A DNA stretch of 64,000 nt from Sphingomonas_R arantia (lineage in GTDB: Bacteria > Pseudomonadota > Alphaproteobacteria > Sphingomonadales > Sphingomonadaceae). Of this stretch, positions 58,297 through 64,000 are shown in pieces (positions within the stretch are counted from its first letter, which is position 1; every line of letters starts with the position of its first letter). The translations under genes were made by a program, and so were the position numbers. Below the pieces are notes generated by a model. That model made no database searches and had not been told where the DNA came from. It saw only the letters and a list, made by a program, of their open reading frames with translations. Location: contig NZ_JBHUGS010000002.1 of assembly GCF_042682045.1 (NCBI RefSeq), forward strand, positions 372,001 through 436,000. Direction: 5' to 3'.

Positions 58297-59703
58297 ATGA
58301 AGACCGCCCTCCTCGCCACGCTGTCGACGCTGGCGCTCGCCGCCTGCGCCGCGGGTCCCGACTATCATGCGCCGGTGACGCCGCCGCGTGCGGCCGCCGC
58401 CTTCTCCACCGTCACGCCGGCCGCGACCGCGGAGGCACCGGCCGACGACTGGTGGCGGATGTACCGCGATCCGGTGCTCGACGGGCTCGTCGCCGATGCG
58501 CTGGCGGCGAACACCGATATCCGCGTGGCGGTGGCGCGGCTCGATCGCGCGCGATCGGTGCTGCGCGCTGCGCGGACCGAGCGCCAGCCGCAGGTCGATT
58601 TAGGTGCGAGCGGCACCTATGGCCGCGCGTCGCAGCTTCAGTCGCTGCCGGGGTTCGATCGTGAGCGGGCGACCTACGATGTTGGGCTCGACGTGAGTTA
58701 CGAGGTCGACCTGGCCGGGCGGATCAGCCGCAATATCGAGTCCGCGCGCGGCGATGTGGGGGCCGCGGCGGCGGATGCCGATGCGGTCCGCGTGTCGATC
58801 GTGGCGGAAACGACGCGCGCCTATGTCGACGCCGCCTCGTCCGCGGAACGACTGGCGGTGGCGCAGCGGATCGTCGGGCTGCTCGACCGGTCGGCGGTGC
58901 TGACCGGCAAGCGCGTCGATGCGGGGCGTGCGGCGCGGCTGGATCAGGTCCGGATCGCGGCGTTGCGCGATCAGCGTGCCGCGCTCGTGCCGCAGATCGC
59001 GGCGGAGCGGCAGGCGGCGCTGTTCCGGCTGGCGACGCTGACCGGGCGCGTGCCGCAGGACCTGCCCGCCGCGGCGGGGGCGCGGACGACGACGCCGCGG
59101 CTGGACCGGCCGATCCCGATCGGCGACGGGGCGGCGCTGCTCGCGCGGCGGCCGGACGTGCGCGCGGCCGAACGCCGGCTGGCGGCGGCGACCGCGCGGA
59201 TCGGGGTGGCGGCGGCGGATCTGTATCCGCGGATTTCGTTGGGCGGACAGGTCGGGTCGACCGCGGTCGCGGCGAGCGATCTGTTCAGCGGTGGGCCGAT
59301 CCGCTGGCTGCTCGGGCCGCTATTGAACTGGTCGCTGAACCAGTCGGCGGCGCGCGCGCGGATCGCCGGGGCGGAGGCCGATACCCGTGGTGCGCTCGCA
59401 ACGTTCGACGGTAACGTGCTGAATGCGTTACAGGAAACCGAGACAGCGCTGTCGAACTATGCGCGCGAGCTGGACCGGCGGACGCAGCTCCAGTCGGCGC
59501 GCAATAACGCCGAACGCGCCGCCCGCATCACCCGCGCCCGCCAGCGCGAAGGCCAGATCGACTTCCTCGAAGTGCTCGATGCGGAGCGGACCTTTGCCGA
59601 TACGGACGCGGACCTGGCGACTGCCGACGCCCGGATCGCCGCCGCGCAGGTCGATCTGTTCCGCTCACTGGGTGGCGGGTGGCAGCAGGCCGGCGGGGTT
59701 TGA
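58297..59703 (+). CDS. Outer-membrane efflux lipoprotein (OprM/NodT family)
   Basis: 468-residue TolC-like channel. The lipobox LAAC places the acylated Cys at residue 17. PDYHAPVTP and WWRMYRDPVLDGLVADALAANTDIRVAVARL are the NodT N-terminal signature. LLARRPDVRAAERRLAAATARIGVAAADLYPRISLGG is the repeat-domain signature. It ends QREGQIDFLEVLDAERTFADTDADLATADA. It starts 12 bp after the pump gene and completes a tripartite system. Followed by a bidirectional hairpin. Confidence 0.95.
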   Translation: MKTALLATLSTLALAACAAGPDYHAPVTPPRAAAAFSTVTPAATAEAPADDWWRMYRDPVLDGLVADALAANTDIRVAVARLDRARSVLRAARTERQPQVDLGASGTYGRASQLQSLPGFDRERATYDVGLDVSYEVDLAGRISRNIESARGDVGAAAADADAVRVSIVAETTRAYVDAASSAERLAVAQRIVGLLDRSAVLTGKRVDAGRAARLDQVRIAALRDQRAALVPQIAAERQAALFRLATLTGRVPQDLPAAAGARTTTPRLDRPIPIGDGAALLARRPDVRAAERRLAAATARIGVAAADLYPRISLGGQVGSTAVAASDLFSGGPIRWLLGPLLNWSLNQSAARARIAGAEADTRGALATFDGNVLNALQETETALSNYARELDRRTQLQSARNNAERAARITRARQREGQIDFLEVLDAERTFADTDADLATADARIAAAQVDLFRSLGGGWQQAGGV

Positions 59704-59708
59704 TCTGA

Positions 59709-59735
59709 TAGGGCCGACGGACGTCAGCGGCCCTA
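59709..59735. terminator. Hairpin between convergent genes after the efflux operon
   Basis: TAGGGCCG (59709-59716) pairs with CGGCCCTA (59728-59735) across 11 nt. It follows the outer-membrane factor stop by 5 bp and precedes the convergent DUF423 stop. CCTCTTCGTTT follows on the plus strand. Confidence 0.55.
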
Positions 59736-59756
59736 CCTCTTCGTTTGGGCTAAAGC

Positions 59757-60092
59757 TCAGCCGCGCAGCATCGCGACGGCGAGCCACAACCAGCCGACGA
59801 TCAGCACCAGCCCGCCCAAGGGCGTGACGAACCAGATCGCCTTGGCCGGCACGCCATACGCCATCGCGTAGAGTGAGCCAGAAAACAGCGCGGCGCCCGC
59901 GACGAACAGGGCCGCCGGCCAGCGCCCGCCCGGCATCCCCATCACCACCAGCGCGGCAACCGCGTGGACCATCTGATAGTGCGAGCCGGTGCGGAGCCAT
60001 TCCGCCGCTTCGCCAACCGCGCCATGCGCGCCGCGTGCGCCGGCCATGACCGCGATCGCGCCCGACAGCGCGGCCAATGCTCCGATCATCAT
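59757..60092 (-). CDS. DUF423 family membrane protein
   Basis: 111-residue integral membrane protein with four likely helices. GALAALSGAIAVMAGARGAHG at the N-terminus is the DUF423 (YgdD-like) signature, with the GAxGAH motif. WLRTGSHYQMVHAVAALVV, ALFVAGAALFSGSLYAMA and VTPLGGLVLIVGWLWLAVAM complete it. Function unknown. Its ATG overlaps the stop of the antiporter gene (ATGA), so it is translated downstream of it. Confidence 0.9.
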   Translation of the reverse strand: MMIGALAALSGAIAVMAGARGAHGAVGEAAEWLRTGSHYQMVHAVAALVVMGMPGGRWPAALFVAGAALFSGSLYAMAYGVPAKAIWFVTPLGGLVLIVGWLWLAVAMLRG

Positions 60093-61870
60093 GCTTCAGG
60101 CTCAACGGTGCGGATCGAGCGTTCTGGGGTGAACATCATTTCCTTGCCCGAATGGAGGTCGCCCGACTTGCCCTGTTCCGTTAGGCGGAGCGCGTCGCGC
60201 TTGCGATATTCCGCCTCGGCCCGGTCGATCGCGTCGTCCGCGACACCGACCGCTTCGAGCGCCTTGCGGCCCATGCAGACCGCGGATTCGAACACTTCAC
60301 GCGTGACGCCGGCCAGATCGAGCCGGTTGAGCCGGATCAGGTGGCGGCGGTCGAACGCGCGGACCAGGATGGCGGCGTGCGGGAATGCCTCCAGTACGGG
60401 CTTGAGCGTCTCGGGGGACACCGGATCGCCGTCCATGCAGAACACGATGGTGCGCGCGTCGTCGGCGCCGGCCTGACGCAGCAGGTCGAGCCGTGTGCCG
60501 TCGCCGTAGAAGACCTTCGACCCGAAATCGCTGCTGCGGTCGACCTGCGTTGCGGACACGTCGATCAGCGTGACGGAGACTGCCTTCGCCATCAGCATCT
60601 GCGCCACGGTCTGGCCGAAGCGGCCGTAGCCGACGACGATCGCGCTGGCCGGCATCGCAGCGCTCGGCCCGTCGAGATCGTCGCGTTCCGGGCCGGTACC
60701 GCCGCGGTTGAACCAGCGCGCGATGATCATCAGGAACGGCGTGGTCGCCATCGACAGCGTGACGACCGCGCCAAACAGGCTAGCCGCCTCGGGCTGGATC
60801 AGCTGCGCCGCGCGCGCCTGCGCGAACAGCACGAAGCCGAACTCGCCGCCCTGGCTGAGCAGGAGACCGAGTGCGAGCGCAGGGCGCGTCTCCACACCGA
60901 ACACGCGGGCGAGGCCGAAGATGACGCCCGACTTCACCGCGATGACCGCGATGGCCAGCCCGATGACGAATAGCGGCCGCGACATCACGACGTTCAGGTC
61001 GAGCATCATGCCGACCGACAGGAAGAAGAGCCCGAGCAGGATGGTGCGGAACGGCTCGACGTCGGCCTCCAGCTCATGCCGGTAGGGCGAGTCCGCCAGC
61101 ATGACGCCGGCGATGAACGCGCCGAGCGCGGTCGAGAGATGAAGCGCCTCCATCACGCCGGCCGCGGCGAGCACGGTGAACAGACCGGCGGCGACGAACA
61201 GCTCGCGCTCGCCGAGATGGCCGATCAGCCGGAACAGCGGGTTGAGGAGGTAGCGCCCGGCCAGCACCAGCCCGACGACCGCACCGACGGTGTAGAGTGC
61301 GAGCATATAACCCGGCGGCGCGGCGGGATCGGCCGGCGCGCGGGACAGGGCCGCAATGATCGTAATAAGCGGGACGATCGACAGGTCCTGGAACAGCAGG
61401 ACGGAGAAGGCGCGTTCACCGAACGGGGTGTTCATCCGGCCGGCGGAGCGCAGCATGGGCAGCACCTGAGCCGTCGAGGATAGCGCGAGCGGCAGGCCGA
61501 GCGCGAGCGCCGCCTCCCAGCTGAAGCCCGCGAACGCCAGGATGATGCCGCTGATCGCCAACCCGCAGGCGACGACCTGACCGAGTCCGAAGCCGAAGAT
61601 GTCGCGTCTCAGCCGCCAGAGCCTGGTCGGGTGGAGTTCGAGCCCAACAAGGAACAGCAAGAGGACGATGCCGAGTTCGGCGATCCCGAACTTGCCCTCG
61701 ACATCGCCGATCAGCTTCATCCCCTGCGGTCCGATGACCGCGCCGGCGACGAGGTATCCCAGCACGGCGCCGATGCCGAGCCGGCGGAACAGCAGCACGA
61801 ATAGCAGCGCGGCGCCCAGCATGATGACGCCGTCATGCACCCAGTTGGCGGCGCTGTGGGCCTCGTTCAC
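60089..61870 (-). CDS. CPA2 (Kef-type) cation:proton antiporter with RCK domain
   Basis: 593-residue antiporter. Twelve or more hydrophobic segments begin VIMLGAALLFVLLFRRLGIG. GYLVAGAVIGP, ELGIVLLLFLVGLEL, LALSSTAQVLPML and SLAGAFIAGVMLADS-like LGAFIAGVMLADSPYRHELE are Kef/CPA2 features. The C-terminal Rossmann RCK/TrkA-N domain has IVVGYGRFGQTVAQMLMAK and KVFYGDGTRLDLLRQAGADDA. K+ efflux under electrophile stress is the known role of close relatives. The start is GTG at 61870, overlapping the upstream stop; longer in-frame sequence is antisense-like. Confidence 0.92.
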   Translation of the reverse strand: MNEAHSAANWVHDGVIMLGAALLFVLLFRRLGIGAVLGYLVAGAVIGPQGMKLIGDVEGKFGIAELGIVLLLFLVGLELHPTRLWRLRRDIFGFGLGQVVACGLAISGIILAFAGFSWEAALALGLPLALSSTAQVLPMLRSAGRMNTPFGERAFSVLLFQDLSIVPLITIIAALSRAPADPAAPPGYMLALYTVGAVVGLVLAGRYLLNPLFRLIGHLGERELFVAAGLFTVLAAAGVMEALHLSTALGAFIAGVMLADSPYRHELEADVEPFRTILLGLFFLSVGMMLDLNVVMSRPLFVIGLAIAVIAVKSGVIFGLARVFGVETRPALALGLLLSQGGEFGFVLFAQARAAQLIQPEAASLFGAVVTLSMATTPFLMIIARWFNRGGTGPERDDLDGPSAAMPASAIVVGYGRFGQTVAQMLMAKAVSVTLIDVSATQVDRSSDFGSKVFYGDGTRLDLLRQAGADDARTIVFCMDGDPVSPETLKPVLEAFPHAAILVRAFDRRHLIRLNRLDLAGVTREVFESAVCMGRKALEAVGVADDAIDRAEAEYRKRDALRLTEQGKSGDLHSGKEMMFTPERSIRTVEPEA

Positions 61871-62298
61871 GGCTTCGCTTCCGCTTGCCGCGCCGCATCG
61901 GCGACCGCCTCGAACGCAAGCCGGATCGAGGCGTGCCGCGCGGTGTAGGGCCGCGCCGGTTCGAAAATGTCGAGGCCGGGCCATTCGCCGGGGGTTTCGC
62001 GATCGCCTGCAAGGTAGGCGGTGAGGTCGGCGCGGGCGGCCTCCAGTTCGTCGGGCGTGCGGCCCATCGCGGCGGCGCCCATCAGCGAGGCGGATGCTTG
62101 GCCCAGAGCGCAGGCGCGGACCTCCTGGCCGATCGCGTTCACCCGCCCCTCCCCGTCCAGCGCCACGTCGACGATGATCCGGCTCCCGCAAACGGGCGAT
62201 CGTTTCTCGGATGTGCCGTCGGGGGCGTCGAGCCGGACCTGATGGGGAATGCTCGTCGCAAGGCGGAGGATGGTCTGGTTGTAGAGCGGTGCTGACAT
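61867..62298 (-). CDS. NifU/SufU-like iron-sulfur scaffold protein with two cysteines
   Basis: 143-residue NifU_N-type protein. C37 in SPVCGSRIIVDVAL and C63 in VRACALGQASASLM correspond to the first two cluster ligands. The third ligand position reads RHASIRLAFEAV, so the usual Cys is absent. LYNQTILRLATSI is the typical start. Whether it assembles clusters is therefore uncertain. ATG at 62298. Its stop overlaps the antiporter GTG (GTGA), so the two are coupled. Confidence 0.8.
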   Translation of the reverse strand: MSAPLYNQTILRLATSIPHQVRLDAPDGTSEKRSPVCGSRIIVDVALDGEGRVNAIGQEVRACALGQASASLMGAAAMGRTPDELEAARADLTAYLAGDRETPGEWPGLDIFEPARPYTARHASIRLAFEAVADAARQAEAKP

Positions 62299-62334
62299 GG
62301 GCCGGTATGTAGGGCGTCGAAGGGACAGCGCATA

Positions 62335-62514
62335 GCCCTCCACCCACCGGGGGGAGGGTTGGGTGGGGGGATTGGCTGGGTGGTTGATTGCCTTTTGTGG
62401 AGGTTCGGCGACCGGTCCCGACGTTCGCTTTTCCTTACTGCATGGCCTCCTGGAACACCGTCGGCCTGAGCCGAAGCCCCCCACCCCGACCCTCCCCCCG
62501 GTGGGGGGAGGGAG
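62335..62514. repeat. Paired inverted repeat (CCCTCC...GGTGGGG family), copy 2
   Basis: The left arm (62335-62370; CACCGGGGGGAGGGTTGGGT core) is mirrored by the right arm (62477-62514; ACCCCGACCCTCCCCCCGGT core) with few mismatches. About 105 bp of more ordinary sequence lies between. It fills the gap between cvpA and the NifU-like gene and is related in design to 10131-10260. Confidence 0.72.
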
Positions 62515-62521
62515 TCTTGGG

Positions 62522-63052
62522 CTACTCAGTTGTCGCCGGCTTCGGGTCCAGTTTCCGGCGGGCGGCGACATAGTCCACGATCGCCTTGCCGCTCGCGTTG
62601 AGGAGAGAATAGCTGCGAGAGTCGCGGATCCAGTCGGGGCGGGTTGCGGCACCGCCGTAGAGCGTGTCGTAGACCAGCGTTACGGCCAGGAAGAGCAAGG
62701 TCGCGCCGATCAGGCCTTTCAGAGCGCCGAAGCCGAAGCCGAGCAGGCGGTCGAGCGGGCCGAGGACCGATTGTCGCGTCCGGCGGCCGAGCGCGCGGGC
62801 GACGAGTTTGCCGCCGGCGAACACGACGAGGAAGATCAGCGCAAAGGCAAGGACGGAGGCCCCGGCGCGCGTGCCGACCGGGCCGACGAGCAACTCGGCC
62901 AGCGCGGGATGGAAGAATTTGAGTGCCAGGATCGCGGCGACCCAGGCGAACAGCGAAAGCACTTCGGTCACGAAGCCGCGCAGGATGCCGAGAACCGCGC
63001 CGCCGCCGACGAGCAGGATCACGACGATATCGAGGGCGGTGAGCGCTGGCAT
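62522..63052 (-). CDS. CvpA family membrane protein
   Basis: 176-residue protein with four predicted membrane helices. LTALDIVVILLVGGGAVLGILRGFVTEVLSLFAWVAAILAL is the CvpA N-terminal signature (GxxRGF). SVLAFALIFLVVFAGGKLVARAL and LDRLLGFGFGALKGLIGATLL follow. Named after colicin V production in E. coli; the molecular role is unclear. ATG at 63052 is chosen over 63088, which overlaps radA. It follows radA by 10 bp on the same strand and is probably co-transcribed. Confidence 0.9.
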   Translation of the reverse strand: MPALTALDIVVILLVGGGAVLGILRGFVTEVLSLFAWVAAILALKFFHPALAELLVGPVGTRAGASVLAFALIFLVVFAGGKLVARALGRRTRQSVLGPLDRLLGFGFGALKGLIGATLLFLAVTLVYDTLYGGAATRPDWIRDSRSYSLLNASGKAIVDYVAARRKLDPKPATTE

Positions 63053-63062
63053 GCGCCTACCG

Positions 63063-64000
63063 CTAACCCCGACCCAGCAGCCGGTCAACGAGGGCGGCGA
63101 GCGTCGAGTAGCCGCGCATCGACAGGCCGGAGGGCGCCTCCGCCAGCGACGCGGGCACGAGCGCCTGGGTGAAACCGAGCTTGGCGGCCTCCTTCAGCCG
63201 CAGCCCACCATGGGCCACGGGGCGGACCTCGCCGGACAGCGACACCTCGCCGAACGCGACCATTTCGGACGGGATCGGCTGTTCCGCCAACGCCGAGACG
63301 AGCGCGGCCGCAACCGCCAGGTCGGCGGCGGGATCGATGACGCGGTAGCCGCCGGCGATGTTGAGATAGACCTCGGCGGTCGAGAAACTGAGCCCGCAGC
63401 GCGCCTCTAGCACGGCCAAAATCATGGCGAGCCGCCCCGAATCCCAGCCTACGACCGCGCGGCGCGGGGTGGCGCCGGAGGCGAGCCGCACGACGAGTGC
63501 CTGGATTTCGACCAGCACGGGGCGCGTGCCCTCCATCGCCGGGAACACCGCCGCGCCGGACACCGATTCGCCGCGCGTCGTGAGGAACAAAGCGGACGGG
63601 TTCGAGACTTCGTCCAGCCCGGCCTCGGCCATCGCGAACACGCCGATCTCGTCGGTGCCGCCGAAGCGGTTCTTGATGGCGCGCAGGATGCGGTACTGGT
63701 GGCTGCGTTCGCCTTCGAACGACAGCACGGTGTCGACCATATGTTCGAGCACACGCGGGCCGGCGATCGATCCATCCTTGGTCACATGGCCGACGAGCAC
63801 GAGCGCGCAGCCGCTTTCCTTGGCATAGCGGACCAGTTCGTGGGCAGACGCGCGGACCTGGCTGACCGTGCCGGGCGCACCCTCGATCAGGTCGCTGTGC
63901 ATCGTCTGGATCGAGTCGATGACGAGCATGTCGGGCGCCTCGGCGCGTTCCAGCGTGGTGAGGATATCGCGGACCGAGGTCGCCGCGCCGAGCTGCACCG
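63063..64000 (-). CDS. radA: DNA repair protein RadA, N-terminus outside window
   Basis: Partial gene: the frame is open to the right edge. What is visible starts within the RecA-like ATPase (MLVIDSIQTMHSDLIEGAPGTVSQVR, the Walker B region). LVGHVTKDGSIAGPRVLEHMVD and the RadA signature KNRFG (RAIKNRFGGTDEIG) follow. The C-terminal Lon-protease-like domain has YLNIAGGYRVIDPAADLAVAAAL and MVAFGEVSLSGEVRPV. The zinc finger and Walker A lie outside. RadA promotes branch migration in recombination. Confidence 0.95.
   Translation of the reverse strand, partial: VQLGAATSVRDILTTLERAEAPDMLVIDSIQTMHSDLIEGAPGTVSQVRASAHELVRYAKESGCALVLVGHVTKDGSIAGPRVLEHMVDTVLSFEGERSHQYRILRAIKNRFGGTDEIGVFAMAEAGLDEVSNPSALFLTTRGESVSGAAVFPAMEGTRPVLVEIQALVVRLASGATPRRAVVGWDSGRLAMILAVLEARCGLSFSTAEVYLNIAGGYRVIDPAADLAVAAALVSALAEQPIPSEMVAFGEVSLSGEVRPVAHGGLRLKEAAKLGFTQALVPASLAEAPSGLSMRGYSTLAALVDRLLGRG

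Overview
The window is a visibly GC-rich alphaproteobacterial chromosome segment, most probably from a sphingomonad (Sphingomonas or a close relative). The evidence is a circularly permuted two-piece tmRNA whose tag decodes as ANDNEALAIAA, a GAAC-N7-GAAC SOS box in front of recA, an exosortase-A (XrtA) exopolysaccharide cluster, and the core order rimP-nusA-ylxR-infB-rbfA-truB-rpsO-pnp. I found no rRNA, tRNA, CRISPR array, insertion sequence or prophage. Both window ends cut genes: a chain-length regulator on the left and radA on the right.

Positions 1-7638 hold an XrtA-associated polysaccharide locus. The minus strand carries acyl-CoA ligase, PLP decarboxylase, export lipoprotein and chain-length protein. 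The divergent plus strand carries a FemAB/BioF2-type acyltransferase, an acyl carrier protein and two alpha/beta-hydrolase-fold proteins. Positions 7714-25000 are mostly housekeeping: recG, sdhE, mfd, alaS, a GST, recA, lnt, metK, trmB and a PQQ-type sugar dehydrogenase. Positions 24637-37039 are the transcription/translation supercluster. It is interrupted by a 4-oxalocrotonate-tautomerase-like gene inside the nusA-ylxR junction, and by an AbrB/PIN toxin-antitoxin pair, tdk and a GNAT gene between rbfA and truB.

Positions 37122-41189 hold a large TonB-dependent receptor, a repeat-rich gap, the permuted ssrA gene and mscL. Positions 41308-45864 are a tightly overlapped lemA-TPM-TPM-NUDIX run followed by an AsmA-like gene. 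A CHASE2-degenerate GGDEF-EAL protein lies at 46168-48501, with a tryptophan-rich 29-codon ORF just downstream of it. M28 peptidase and parE diverge at about 50.3 kb.

Positions 52391-59703 form a regulated efflux module: a TetR repressor gene, three related palindromic operators, a promoter, a structured leader of about 240 nt, an unrecognised 136-residue gene, then membrane-fusion protein, RND pump and outer-membrane factor. The right end has DUF423, a Kef-type antiporter, a NifU-like protein, CvpA and the C-terminal part of RadA. Several families of paired inverted repeats sit in the intergenic gaps.

Starts were re-chosen where an upstream extension would run through a neighbouring gene. 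All functional statements rest on motifs and remembered family knowledge; no search was run.
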